Positions 1-12,207 of a stretch of DNA of 64,000 nucleotides are shown piece by piece. Position 1 is the first letter of the stretch, and each line of letters opens with the position of its first letter. The notes under the pieces were generated by a model. It was not told where the DNA came from. It ran no database searches and worked only from the letters and a program-made list of their open reading frames with translations. The stretch covers positions 5,336,001 to 5,400,000 of the forward strand of contig NC_088178.1 of NCBI RefSeq assembly GCF_028769735.1. Reading direction: 5' to 3'. The stretch is from Zonotrichia leucophrys gambelii. Its lineage: Eukaryota > Chordata > Aves > Passeriformes > Passerellidae. The translations under genes were made by a program, and so were the position numbers.

Positions 1-1531
1 ATAAGCCACAGTTGATCAACACTAAAATCAGTAATACAGACTTTGGGGATCTTTTGCATTGTACTTCTGGCCTTATAAGCATTTCTGCAGCATGACATTG
101 TTTGGAAACACAAAAAACAGTTTACACAGTGCATCTCCGCCTGAAAATTCAAGAATGACATAATTTGAACATTACATAAGGCAGGAGATACATGGGTTTT
201 ATACATAAAATATCTATATGTCTACTATCCTGTACATCCTACAGTTATTAAGACATTTCCAGGTAGCTGACACTAGAGCTAAACAGCAAGTATTAAATTA
301 TTATTTCTTCATCCTTGTTGGCTTTTTCTTAGACATTCTTAGATGAACATTTTTAGTTCCCAAAACAGTTGGGATCTTTACCTTAGGACTATGAACACCC
401 AGGAATGAATTGGAAGTTTCCATCAGGTTCCAAATTGTGCTGGAGGTGTGTGAGAGGGTCAGAATGGATGGGAGACAGCTCTGTTTGTGAATGTTGCTGT
501 TTTTAAGGCTGCTGCAATTGGAACAAGCACACAGAACTCCTCTGCTGCAGCTGAAGGCTGGGGGACCTGCGCACCAGCACTTCCAGGCTTTCACAGGCAC
601 TGAATTCAAATTCCAAGGAAGAGCCTCTCACTTTCCTCTTCCTCTGTGAATCACTGAGCTCCATTTGAGCCTGCAAGTCTTGCTTGAAAGAATCTGCATT
701 AATTACTACTCATCAGCCTTAAATATGGTGACAGCTCCTGTTGGCAGCCCTGTTTATTTTGTGACCACCTTTTCAGCTCTGCTGTCAAATGGAGTTTTTT
801 TTTCTCCTTCCCAAGAAAACAACCTTTCTCTGTGACCAGCTGCTGAGAACAAACCTCTTCTCCCTCCCCTTCCCAGTCCTGAACACGCCATCCTTATTTC
901 CTTGCCAAGGAAATTCTGCCCTTATAAATAGGGGCCAGGCTGGAGTTACAGATATCAAATTTTAAGCTGCTCAAAGGAGAGAAGGTCTATACTGCTTCTC
1001 TGGTTTTCCTCTTGATAGATATTGTGGTCCACCTGTCAAAATGTACTTAATTTCCTGTGACTGTCTGTGGTTTCCCTCTCTACAGAAATATTGCAAAGGT
1101 TTGTTTGGATCTACCAACCTACTTCCTGTGAAAATCCTTTCTGATGGAGATGTTATTTATTTATTTTTTTATTATTTCTTCAGTAATCTAGATCTGTGAA
1201 AAGAGAGCTTGGAAAGCTATAAAACAAATTGTCTTTTACCATCCCTTTCTCATTGAAAAAAAAATTAAACTCTCCATATTTTTAAATAATAACACCCAAA
1301 ACTCTATCAATATAGCTGAAGAAGAGTAATTATTGCCTGAGGGGGAGAAAAAAACCCCAATCCCTGAATAAACACCTCTGAAAAAGAAGAAACAAAGATT
1401 GTTAGAGAATTAAAATGTTTCAGAGTCTAAACAGTAGAACCCACAACCATAAACACAATTTAGTGTAAATTGCTTCACTGACACAATAAAACCTGAGTCA
1501 TTAAGTGAGAGAAAATGTAGGGGATAATTAT
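1..1531. other. Unique AT-rich DNA, no gene seen
   Basis: I see no gene or recognisable transposon here. All frames are broken by frequent stop codons, and the longest frame (minus strand, 301-609) is about 100 codons with no family resemblance. The stretch at about 1150-1180 is a TTTA-type low-complexity run. Confidence 0.6.
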
Positions 1532-1972
1532 GAGGAAGGAAGGAAGGAAGGAAGGAAGGAAGGAAGGAAGGAAGGAAGGAAGGAAGGAAGGAAGGAAGGA
1601 AGGAAGGAAGGAAGGAAGGAAGGAAGGAAGGAAGGAAGGAAGGAAGGAAGGAAGGAAGGAAGGAAGGAAGGAAGGAAGGAAGGAAGGAAGGAAGGAAGGA
1701 AGGAAGGAAGAGGAAGGAAGGAAGGAGGGAGGAAGGAGGGAGGGAAGGAGGGAGGAAGGAAGGAGGGAAGGAAGAAGGAGGAAGAAGGAAGGAGGAGGAG
1801 GAAGGAAGGAAGGAAGGAAGGAAGGAAGGAAGGAAGGAAGGAAGGAAGGAAGGAAGGAAGGAAGGAAGGAAGGGAAGGAAGGAAGGAAGGAAGGAAGGAA
1901 GGAAGGAAGGAAGGAAGGAAGGAAGGAAGGAAGGAAGGAAGGAAGGAAGGAAGGAAGGAAGGAAGGAAGGAA
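1532..1972. repeat. Long (GGAA)n purine-only tract
   Basis: The plus strand holds 441 consecutive purines with no C or T. From 1532 to about 1709 it is an almost perfect GGAA tetranucleotide array. From about 1710 to 1800 it is interrupted by GGA, GGGA and GAA units. A cleaner GGAA array then resumes, with one phase slip near 1872, and runs to 1972. The long open frames across it on both strands (Lys/Glu/Gly/Arg repeats and Phe/Leu/Pro/Ser repeats) are artefacts of the repeat. Tracts like this can adopt triplex (H-DNA) structure and GGAA arrays can bind ETS-family factors. Those are general properties and nothing here shows function. Confidence 0.97.
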
Positions 1973-3937
1973 TCAAAGAAAGCTCTTTTAAAGCAAACAG
2001 GACATATTAATTTTCTCCTCCCCTACTCATCTGCATGTGTACAGTCACAGATGTGGCAAAACAACAGGATCATTCTTTATGTTTTAAACCTTAAGCCTCT
2101 TTCCCAAACATCCTGCACAAGTCAGGATAACCCAGTAGAACTTCCAGCAGTTCAAACTGCTTTGATGGCTACATTTAATTTTCTAAATAAAGATGCAGAG
2201 ATCAGAGTTACAGACCAATCCCACTGTCAAGAGCAACTGGGACAAGGAAGGATACTTACATGAGACCAATTACCCTTCTTTTTCCTTTTGCTGGCAGTAA
2301 TGTCCAGCAGTCAGAGTACGTCATTTAACACATTCAAGTTTCTGTCGGTTTCTGTACTTGCTTCATATTTTCAGTTACTCTATCCCTTGGGTTTTTTTCC
2401 TAAAAATGCTTCACATGGAAGTATGAGCACGAAACCCTCCCATATGTCATTGCTTGGCAGCAAAACCAGAAAAGAAAACCCATTCACAGGGAGCAACAAC
2501 AAAGCAGCATAAGACACCTTTATTCTGAAGTACTTTTGTTTTAATGTGCTTCTATTGAGAAAAGTGAGAATTTAATTTGGGCTTTACTACGATGCTGCAT
2601 CATTAACTTCCAAACACCTCTAGAGCTTTTCCATTTCCCTGATTCTATTCTTAAACCTGGAATTAGACTGCCTTAGCCTTGAGTTCAGGTGCAGTGAGTA
2701 CTTCAGTCTTACACAAGTATTCTGCTTTTCTTCCTTTAGATAAATGTTCTATTTTTCATTCTTTCTTCTTTTTTTTTTTAATTTTTTTTATTTTTCAACT
2801 ATCTGAGATTAAATCATCTGTACTAATTCTTGTTTTCATACCTGAACAATTAGCAGAGGACTGAAGGAAGATGCCGTTTGACAGCTATGTGAATAACAGA
2901 CATGGTTTACCAAGAACAGAAAAAAATTTTAGGAATGTCTTCAATTCTTTTTCATTCTAATTTGGAGAAGATTTTAAACCTTAAAAGTCTTAACCCCCTA
3001 CATAATTTTGTTAAACGTAGCTTTTGCTGGGAGAGGTTTGGTTTGCATTTCATCTTCTCCATTACCAGTTGTTTTTACCAGTAACTATTACAAGGACCTC
3101 ATAAAACTTTCAGTGAGAAAGGCTGTCAAAACAGACAGAACTCCATGAGATATTTAGCTTTCAATGAAATGGATTTTTCTACTACAAACCATTTTTTTTT
3201 ACTTGCCTTGGTGAATGATAACAACTATGATGGGTCTCTTATGTGGGAAGATTTAGGAGAGTGTACCTGTCACATGTATATTCACCTCAGTAACTCCTTG
3301 TTCTTGTAGTAACAAGAATTTCTTATTCTCTCACCAGCCTCTACATCATCACCTGAAATGGAAGCTGGGTGTCAATGCCAAACTTGAATCAATAAAGAGC
3401 TGAAGTACCTGCAGTGGTGCCAGATGTAATGTTTCAATTAATCTTTCAGAATTAATGCCTGTTTCATTTCCAGGAAGTCCAGAGGGGTACGTAATGGACC
3501 CATTTTGTGCTATTTAAATAGGGTGAGAAAAACTGTGCTTCGCTAATTTGAATTACACAACTGCAGGAGGATTTGGGTAGGACAAGCACCGCCCTAAGCC
3601 AGTTTGATGATGGGAAAGAGTAGTGAAAAGAGCAGTCTTTCTTTATGCTCTTTTGCAACCAGGCAGAAAAGCAAAGGAAAATATTGTGCCTTCACTGTGG
3701 TACCAAAATTTGCTGCAAATTCAGCCTAAAAGTAATCACTGCCCCTGGTGAATGATGGATTTGTTGGAACTCTCCAGCTGATCTGCTGTCAAAGTTGGGA
3801 ATAGTTGGAGGGGCATCTAGCATCTAGATCAGTTGGAGAGAGGGAGAATTGTTGAAAACTTTTGGATATGTCCAAGTCCATGATGATGTCTGGAAAAGCC
3901 TGGGCCCTGTGAGCTCTAGAATAGAAGCTGGAATCAA
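1973..3937. other. Unique AT-rich DNA, no gene seen
   Basis: This block has no coding region, RNA gene or transposon that I recognise. A short T-rich run lies near 2760-2795. The open frames are all under about 75 codons and have no protein-like composition. Confidence 0.55.
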
Positions 3938-4085
3938 ATAATAGAATTCTGGAATGGTTTGGGATGGAAGGGACCTTAAAGCTCATCCAGTGCCACCCCC
4001 TGTCCCTGGAAGGGCAGGGACACCTTCCACCAGCCCAAGGTGCTCCAAGCCCCATCCAGCTGTGGCCTCCCTGTCCTGCAGTTGG
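3938..4085 (-). mobile_element. CR1 LINE fragment, 3' end
   Basis: Read on the minus strand this is a 5'-truncated CR1 LINE tail. The plus strand shows the reverse complement of the CR1 terminus: ggaatggtttgggatggaag, then ggaccttaaagctcatcc, then the cagggacaccttccac and gctccaagccccatccag blocks that recur in other copies in this window. The element's 3' end is at the low coordinate. No open reading frame survives. CR1 is the main avian non-LTR retrotransposon and its copies are normally truncated like this. Confidence 0.9.
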
Positions 4086-4814
4086 TTTTGTAGGAGTCAG
4101 GAGATTATAAAAGGGCTGGAAAGGATGGAGAGGGAGCTTTTGTTCCAGCATTGTTGGAAGCACTGCTATTACTTAGTGATTTCTTCCATTGTGAACACAG
4201 GAATGCAATGATTGTTTGCCTGATGCCTGATTGTGGTTTTGTCAATACAGAGCTCTCACTTGCTAACAACTAACTATCTCATTAACTCTTTTATTCCCCC
4301 TGTGCTATTAAACATATTTGATTCTCTCTGCTGTCCTGTTATGCCAAATAGCAGGAGGGCTCCTCATTACCTCATTCATTGTTTAGTAACAAAGCCTTGC
4401 AGGAGTCCAAATGAGTGGCTGAGTGTCACAAGTGTCCCTTGTCACAGCAAAAACACTCCACGTGCCGCCTGCAAGCAGCACACTGGGCCTGCCACTGTGC
4501 AATTCAGTCCTGGCAGCTGCTGGGGCTCAGAAATTCAATACAGCCCATTGTAAAGCCACCACAAAGGAGGCAAATGGATCTGGAGTGGGAGAACGTCTCT
4601 CAATTTCATATTGATTCATAATGAAGGCTGTTCATTAACATCAGAACATTGTGCATTTCTTTAAGTATTTAAAGTTCATTTTTTGAGATCTTATGTATTT
4701 CTGAAGTCACAAATTATTTCAGTGCTATACTATCCATCAGAGTTTCTCAGCTTCTCATTGCTCTGGGCCTAATACCATTACAAACCAAATGGTTGTTTTC
4801 TCAGATATTTATAT
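4086..4814. other. Unique DNA, no gene seen
   Basis: No recognisable feature. A plus-strand frame at 4233-4553 (106 codons) has no family resemblance and overlaps similar open frames in other phases, so I do not call it a gene. Confidence 0.5.
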
Positions 4815-4930
4815 TAAAAAAAAACCCAAAAAACAAAACAAAAAAGAAAAACAAAAAAACCAAAACCCAAAAAAACTCAAAAAAACCCAAAAAACCCCAC
4901 CAAAACCAAAACAAATAAGCAAACAAACAT
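4815..4930. repeat. A-rich CAAAA/CCAAAA simple repeat
   Basis: This low-complexity tract is built from A runs separated by C or CC (units such as ccaaaaccc, aaaaaaccc, caaaacaaa). It resembles a mutated poly(A) or a CAAAA microsatellite. A similar tract lies at 63325-63477 and, in complement form, at 24757-24910. I see no adjacent retrotransposon body that would make it a tail. Confidence 0.85.
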
Positions 4931-7900
4931 AAACCCAGGGAAATTATTTTATACAATATGAAAAAAAAACAAACAAACTTTCAGAAGGTACCAGAATCCA
5001 CCACTGTAAGAATAGCACATAGGCAGAATATTCTTGTTGATTTTAATTCCCCCTCTAAAGCTTTTTGGAATAGATACCAAAGCCTTGCATGCCAATGGTT
5101 GATGGGGGATCAGGCAGAAGACACACAGACATTTGTTAAGAGAATTATTTTGCATGAAGAATCTCCCTGGGCACAGGAAGTTTTATTAAGGACCAAATCT
5201 AAACCAAAGTTTCCTTTCAGGACCACGGATTTCTAGAGCAGCGCTGGGCCATCACATTTAACAACTGATATCCTTAGGGTCTCTGTCAGAAGAAAGTAAA
5301 TAATCAACTGTATTTTTGAAGTGGTGACATAGAGATATATTTATACAAACAACAGTTCGTGAAAAATGGTTTGGGATGAGGGAGTGATTTTGCTTTTTTT
5401 TTTTTTTTAAGATCTGTTGAACTACTGTGGATGCTTTTCTAAAGCTCTGTGCAGTTACTGCCAACTTCTGTTCAAGGCACTGATGTTCATGAACATTCTG
5501 AATTCATTTAAGAATTCTGTACATGAAGTGCCTGAGTTCAGACTCATCCTAACAGGAATCTGAGTAGTATTAGGAGCAAGCTCAGATATTTAATTAACAA
5601 TAAGGAATAGTATTTGAAATATAGAAAAAATGTCTATCATTGCTTATGGCCCAGATTGAGCATTTTGTGAATTTCTGAGATAATCGTATATATTTTTCAA
5701 ACTTAACTTTAACAAAATTTGGCAAATCATTAAGAAAAAAAATTTGGACTGGCAACATTGCTATGTCTAGAAGAAATTTTACTTTTGTTGCTTCCATCAA
5801 TCAGGATGAGACACAACCCTAAACCTACCCTAATGATCAGTAGAAAACCCTGAAACAATTAAAGGAAGCCATCAGTTTTATTACAGAGTATTAAAAATAC
5901 ATCTAGAACTTCCAAGGGTGTTAAATAGTCACTCAACACTTGCCCCTCTTTGTCTTCACAGGACACAGAGTTTTTATCTCTCTTTTTGGACCCAACTGAT
6001 GAAAGTATCTCATGAATAATTAACAGAAAGCACTTGCTGGACATGGAAGATTTGAGATGAAATCAATCCATTGGTGCCTGCAATCCATGTTATTAACTTT
6101 CAGAATCCAGTGAGGGGAGGAGGAATGATCTGCATCTTCCTCATCCAATGCCAATGTTTCTACAGCCTAGGCTGGATTTCAGCTCAGTCCCACAGCAATT
6201 TCACGCTCAGAATCCACATCAGGCCAGCAGAATTTCTTCAGAATTTTCTGCTGCTACCATTGGTGCCAGAATGTGGCCACAAGCACTTGTAGAAAACTCA
6301 GTTATGAGGTAGCTCTGCTGTAGTTTGCAGCCTACAAGGGCAATAAATGTTTCCTCCAGAACACCTTATAAATTCTAACTCTCCCAAATAACAACATTAT
6401 CACTGCTCGATGAGGGGAGGCTAATAAATTTTAACAATAAACAAAGCAAAAATGATGCCCTAAAACACAAGGAAATGAACTGTTTCAGCAGAGATGGATG
6501 AAAAACAAGAAAGCATTAAGAAAGATAAAACCAGGACAGTGCAGTACTTAAAAATTTGGGTTACTTCAATCAACCAAGAAAAAAAGCTTCAAGAACCAAT
6601 AAGATTTCAAGTTGTTTCTATTTTATGATAATAAAAACCCATCAGATTCCATCATACACATGCAAATGCAGTATTGAATAAAAATATTAACAGTTCAATA
6701 CCAAGCATACTTAATCACATCACATGTAAAAGGAAAAGATTTGGTGATTTGAAAGCTTAAGAATAATTTGGTGATTCAAAATCTCTAAATATACACAGTA
6801 CCTCATGCTACATTAAACCAAACCCACTGCAATGTAGCCCCACTGCCAAAAAATTGAATTATTGAGACCTCTTGGGAGAAATAAGGTTTATCCAAAATCT
6901 GCCAAGAAACATGCATTAACTGTCCCACAGAGCCTGCTATTGCCAGCAGGGCATGGCTCTATTCTAACGAAATGCATGGAGGGATAAACAATACTTTTTT
7001 GGCTTGTTGTATGTTGCCTCTAAAGATTTATCTCTGTGCTTGTCCATTTTTGTGCATTGTGGAAGGTCACAAAGCCCAGCACATCCAGAGTGATAGAAAA
7101 TGGGGCTGCTGGAACACCAATTATCCCATTTTCTTCCAGCAAGGCAGCACTAGCTATCCAAATGCAGTTGCTGGCAGAGGTTGGTCAGTCTGCTTTGTTC
7201 TCACAGAACTTCAGGGCCTGAAGCCTCCTCTATAATTTATTCCAGTGCTTCCCAACTCTTACATTAACTAACCAAACATGGTTTTAATATCAAGTTGTAT
7301 CACAAAAAGATTATGGTTTCAGCCACAGGTTTCTAATTTCTTCACAATGGACAGGAAAGTGGATAATTTCCTTTCCCTTTGAAGTTTGTTACAGAGACCA
7401 TGGTTTTCCTTCCAGAGTAAATATGCAGGAGAAATTACAGAGAATTAATGATCTTGTAGTCCCTCTAAGGACTTTGAAATAATCCAGGTAGCTCTCGCTA
7501 AATTAATTATTGGATTTTCTCTAATTAAAAATTGTTCATAAGAAATGGCTCCCAACAACAGAAGGGAACCTTGACGTGCCTGGAGAAAAACTGTGCCTGC
7601 ACCTTCAGTGTTTGATCACCAAAGTTTAGTTAGAGAAATATTTAAAAGGCCTCACAAAAGCCAAAACAAAGGTTCTCTGCAGGTGTAATAATTCATTGAT
7701 CACAGTTAGTCAAGGCAGATTTCCTTAACTTGTGGCTAAAAATGTGCTTTTTTTCTCACGCTGCAAGATCTGCAATGATTTGCACATAATGCAGGCTACC
7801 ACTCCTTTTCTGTCTTAGTCTCATTGCCTGTTTCAGTGTTCTGAGCATGATTTCTTTAGGAATTCTTCATTTTGTGTGTGGTCAGATTTAGCTGAGTCCT

Positions 7901-7944
7901 TTAGCAAGGAAAAGTGGGAGCAGAGTGGGAAGGAGGAGACTGAA
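4931..7944. other. Unique AT-rich DNA, no gene seen
   Basis: About 3 kb without a coding region or recognisable transposon. Open frames are all below 95 codons. An A/T homopolymer stretch (17 T) lies near 5394-5410. Confidence 0.55.
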
Positions 7945-8103
7945 GAGACCCCAAGGCTGTCAGAGCTCCAGGAGGGTTTGGAAAACACTCCCAGGGATGC
8001 CCAGGGTGGGATTTTTGGGGCGTCTGGGCAGGGAGTGGGGTTGGTCTCCATCATCCTGTTGGTTCCCTTCCAGCCTGGAATATTCTAAATTTATGATTCT
8101 AAA
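7945..8103 (+). mobile_element. CR1 LINE fragment, 3' end
   Basis: This plus-strand CR1 tail carries the block gagctccaggagggtttgg, then acactcccagggatgcccag, then ctccatcatcctgttggttc and the terminal ttccagcctggaatattct. It belongs to a different 3'-end subfamily from the copies at 17.0 and 63.6 kb. It is 5'-truncated with no coding remnant. Frames read across it (for example 7925-8224) are not genes. Confidence 0.88.
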
Positions 8104-10792
8104 GCTTTTCTTTAGCTCAGGTTGTGGAAGGAGTGCTGTGGTGCAGCACTCTGGAGTTGTAACCACTCAAATTATGAGCGGAGTGAGTGCTCTGCTCCCA
8201 CCAGCAAATGGGAACCTAAAATAAGGCTAGAGCAGCGTGACACTGGGAGTGGACTGATTCTGCATTTGCCTTTTCTAACTTGGAGAAAAGATTAAATATA
8301 CAGGTAAAGATGGAACCAATGCAGGCTGCTGGTTTCCTTGTAGTAGCCAGAATAGATATATTTATTTTATATTATTTGAATTGAGAGAGTGCATTGCCTT
8401 TTTATGTAAATGTACATACTTCTGACATAGAAAAAATATTTAAGAGAAATTTACCCTATAAACACTTTTAATTATTCTGTGTTCACTGTTAATTGAAGTA
8501 CTTGGTGTAAGTGCTGTATAATTGACAAAAGCTCATTATTTTTGCTTTAGCTATGCAGCCTTTTCTATAATACATGAAAAAATTAATAAAAAGAGGCCAA
8601 AAGAAGTCATGACTTCAAAGAATTACAGTTCTTTTTCAGTTTCAGGAGAGTTAAATTTCCTACTGGTGTTTAAAATGGACAACTTTCAGGCTAAGAGTAG
8701 TGATTGAATTTCTATCATTGGGTGTGAAAAGGAAGGAAAGGAGACAAAAATACTGAAAAAAAAGAGTTTACCAAGCCTTCTGAAGATGTGAGACACAGCT
8801 ACAATTTAGATTAGTCAAGAGCATTGTTCTGGCTGAATAAATCCCAATTTAAGTTTATTACCCAGCTCAACTAGAGCAGACCTTTGTGAATCAGCACAAG
8901 TTTGCAGAAGCTTTACCAGCACAAAAGTAAACCCTCACTGATACTCCATTCCTCTCTCTAAGGAAAATGGTGGTGATTTTCCTTCATACAAGTAATTTGA
9001 TCTTCTAAAAAAATAACAGCAGTAATCATAAGGTATTTTTTTCTGCCAATTCTCTGCATAAATATGCATATTAAATGTGTTTATTAACAGTTCAGATGAA
9101 AAAATAAAGTTCTCAGTCTCCAGTACTACCCTACTAAAAGCCTTTCAGTTATTGGAAATACTTTATAAATGTGTAAATCTTTGCTTGATAGTTCAAATTC
9201 TTCCTGAATTATTTCTGTCTAAAAAACACTGTAAGACTTGGTCAAAGTAAACATCAAATCAACACAAGTTTTGACTTCCCTAAAAGTTGGTGGCTACCAG
9301 TTCTAATCAGGAGCTTCCACAGTTCCATGTGAACAGAAGTTCTCTGTTTACTAAAGAAACAACAAATTAATGTTAAAAATCCCTACTGAAATTCTCTTTG
9401 GAAGCAAATGGATATTTGATGGAAATCTCTCTCCTCTTCTAAAAAGAGTCTGATGAAAAAATATCTGAGTGCTGTGAGAAGATATTCCTGCAGAACTGAA
9501 AGATGTAATTTTTCGTGCACCATCAAATTGCCAAAAGCTGTCATTGGAGGAAAATATTATTTTAACAAGTGGCATTTCATTTTCAACTGATTTAAGCAAT
9601 GGCTTTAGAAAAATGTTTAGAAAAGTATTGTGAACTTGCATATAGATTTTATATTCCATCATGATTGTTCAGCAAGTAGCAAGATAGTAAAAATGATATA
9701 TCAGAATAATGTAGTAACAGTGCTGGAATGAATGGCTCAGACTGTGATATATTGAATACATTGTGTATTTCAGATGAACATAGATACAAAAAGATGCTCT
9801 TGTCAGTGCAGGAGCAATTTTTTGCTATTTAAAATATATATATTGACTCTCTATATCATACTTTGCCATTAAGTCTCAGTATGCACAGACACTATATTAT
9901 CACACACTGTAAAAAAAAATTTAAAAATAGTTAAATTACAGAATACTACAAAAAATACCCTATTTTCAACCAGAACTTATTCAGAGCTCCCTAGCATGGG
10001 AGTTTCATCTTGCAAGAGACTATTTTAGTAAGATCGTTCATCCTATCTGAAGTAATTTATTTTCCAGTGAGAATTTGGAGGAAATTACATTCTGAGCAGT
10101 GTCTGTAATTCCTATGCACAAGTGATCTACAGGAGCTGCTGAGTTTTGTGTGCTGGAATTCAGCCTGCCTCAGGGCATTGTTTTGCAGCTCTATGTGTTG
10201 GGTTAGACACATCCCCAAATATATGAAAATGCATTCGGAACTTTTAGATTTCTTGGTTAAAAGAGAATCTTTCAACTTTATTAAATGGTGCACATCTGGA
10301 TTAACAAGTGGTACAGGTATTATGCTTTAGGCCTGATTGAAAACACTTCCAAGTCAATAGGAGTCATTTCATTGACTGTAAGTGGGGTTGTAACACCCAC
10401 CAGGCAAAAGTAATGGACCTTGAATTGAATATGCTCATTGTTTCTTTTTTTGCCCTCTTATCACTAGATAACTTTCACTCACTGTATTTTTCTGTTCATT
10501 TCCCTGTGTCCCATCATTGCATCCTGACTCTTCTGTTTGCTTTCCATTCCTCAAGGTTTCATTGGGATTTTTGCTGATGCATGACTGGTATATATATTTT
10601 TTTCATTATTTTTATTTTTCTCCCCTTTATAAATAATGTCCTATGATTTATGAGTAACTCAGAGAAAGAAAACTTCACACTCTTGCTTTCCTGGTTTAGA
10701 AGCCTGATAAGGGTAAAGAAAGAATAATGGAGGCTGCATAATAGCTAACAGAAACTTGGTGTGAATTGAAAAATGTTTAAAATTAATACCAC
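8104..10792. other. Unique AT-rich DNA, no gene seen
   Basis: No gene, RNA or transposon is recognised in this 2.7-kb block. The longest open frame, about 103 codons on the minus strand at 9351-9662, is AT-rich and not protein-like. Confidence 0.55.
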
Positions 10793-10925
10793 AGAAACAC
10801 AGAATATTCTGAGTTTTAAGGAACCCACCAGGATCATCAAGTCTAACTCCTGCCCCTGCACAGACACATCAACAATACCACCCTGTGCCTTGGAGTATTG
10901 TGCTTTCCAACCTGGGAATGCCATT
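10793..10925 (-). mobile_element. CR1 LINE fragment, 3' end
   Basis: Minus-strand CR1 tail. The plus strand shows acagaatattctgagtttta, then ggaacccaccaggatcatca, agtctaactcctgcccctgc and acagacacatcaacaatacc. The same subfamily occurs at 59694-59785. It is truncated and non-coding. Confidence 0.85.
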
Positions 10926-11162
10926 AATTCCCTATTTATAATATTGAATATTTTTATAATACCTATTAATTATCTATTATCTACTATCTATTACCTATTA
11001 ATATATGCAATATATTCCTATGATATGCAATTATTTATTAACTGTGCAAAGTTAAGAAAGGAAACCAATGGCAGAATAATTAACTGCAGAATAAAATATA
11101 AAATTATTCTAGTAAGGAATACGAGGATTTTTAAAATTTTTACATTATTTTTCTTTTCTTTG
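10926..11162. repeat. AT-rich TAT/CTAT low-complexity stretch
   Basis: The part at about 10930-11040 is a degenerate array of cctatta, tctatta and ctatcta units. The remainder is plain AT-rich DNA. The 177-codon plus-strand frame that starts inside the adjacent CR1 and crosses this area (10773-11306) is composite and not a gene. Confidence 0.6.
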
Positions 11163-11352
11163 GGCCTTTATATTGAAGGGGACATTCAACCAGCAGCAGC
11201 AGCAGTAATTTGTGACCAAGGAATTGATCTGGGATGGGCTGGGATGCCCCACACCCCCAGCATTGGCTCATGGTGCTTCTTTGCAGCCTCCTTGTTGTGG
11301 GAATGAGTGAGCGGCTGTCATGTTTAGCTGCCTGCCAGGTAAGCCACAACAC
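11163..11352 (-). mobile_element. Retroviral LTR fragment (LTR start at 11352)
   Basis: Read on the minus strand, a retroviral-type LTR begins at 11352 with tgttgtgg, a short palindromic-looking cttacctggcagg...agctaaac block, then gccgctcactcattcccaca. This start (tgt-gtggttt-aacc ... ctaa-cac-cagccgctcactcac) is one I associate with abundant bird endogenous retroviral LTRs. A sister start of the same type and orientation lies at 12338. The low-coordinate boundary is uncertain, and no second LTR end or target-site duplication could be located. Confidence 0.6.
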
Positions 11353-11380
11353 CCAATATGAGGCATGAAGTGTTGAGATA

Positions 11381-11728
11381 ATGATAAATCTAACTGCAAA
11401 ACCACATTTTTATAATAATTCATTATATTATTTTAATAGTTGCTGGGTCACAATCTTTATTTACTTGATCTCAGACTTGCTGTGCTCATTCCCAGAGTTG
11501 TGGTATGTAGCACCTCACCTCCTGTGCATGTTCCCTGTTGTGCTGTTTGGCATCTCTGGGGGCTGGATTAAGGTTATTATTTTTCTGTGCTCTGTAACAC
11601 TGGCTCATGATATGATAAAATTACTGGTTGTGACACTAATCTGGTATTTGTACTCAGCATTACCACCAAGAAATATCTCTGGGAAACTATTAACAGTTTC
11701 TCACTTTACCTTTTCTCCTCAGTGCTAG
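11381..11728 (+). other. Hydrophobic 115-codon open frame, unidentified
   Basis: This plus-strand frame runs from an ATG at 11381 to a stop at 11728. The predicted peptide is strongly hydrophobic. Residues of roughly 20-33 and 47-92 include several runs such as CMFPVVLFGISGGW and LLVVTLIWYLY that could span a membrane. It sits between two minus-strand LTR fragments, but on the opposite strand, so it is not in the sense direction of those LTRs. I recognise no family. AT-rich DNA readily produces Leu/Ile/Val/Phe-rich frames, so this is probably not a gene. Confidence 0.15.
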
Positions 11729-11848
11729 TCCATGGGGGAGTCAAGGGAGGACACTTCTACCCTTTCACCTTTCCCTTCTCCTCCAAGCCAGCTACAATGG
11801 CTCTTGAAAATTTTAGATACACTTGGGATGTTGAACCAGCACATTCCT

Positions 11849-11898
11849 ATTGTTGTTTACTATTATTGTTGTTTACTATTGTTGTTTGCTATTATTGA
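11849..11898. repeat. Short minisatellite, tgttgtttactat units
   Basis: Three to four imperfect copies of a 13-16-base unit (tgttgtttactat, with optional extra tat) occur at about 11851, 11867 and 11880. No function is suggested. Confidence 0.8.
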
Positions 11899-12112
11899 TT
11901 CCTGATTCTGTACACTTGGTCCTCATCCTTCAGTGAACTGTGGACAGGAAAAAAGATTTCACCTATAATCCATGTGGGACAACAGACTGCAGTTACAGGG
12001 TAGGGAACAAAGCAGCTGGGATCACTTTCTAGGGAATGGGGCGATGACCAAGTGACTGGGAAAGGAGCACAAGGCACAGCCTCTGGAGGTGACTTGTCAG
12101 CTGTGAAGGAAG

Positions 12113-12207
12113 TCCTTTTCCTTTTTTCCTCCTCCTCCTCCTCCTCCTCCTCCTCCTCCTCCTCCTCCTCCTCCCCTTTCCCTTCCCCTTTCCCTTCCCC
12201 TTCCTCT
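12113..12207. repeat. (TCC)n and CCCTT pyrimidine tract
   Basis: The plus strand has 95 consecutive pyrimidines. They comprise a pure TCC trinucleotide array (about 12127-12174) followed by ccctttccctt units. It sits immediately downstream, on the minus strand, of the LTR fragment ending at 12338, at the position where related LTRs often carry a purine-rich stretch. It may therefore have expanded inside the LTR. The poly-Ser frame at 12052-12279 is a repeat artefact. Confidence 0.93.

Noticed and set aside
1410..2263. Long open frames on both strands (188, 252 and 153 codons)
   Set aside because: They are translations of the GGAA array and its complement, and the repeated 4-codon patterns show no real protein.
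3789..4163. 124-codon minus-strand frame
   Set aside because: It spans a CR1 fragment and its flanks.
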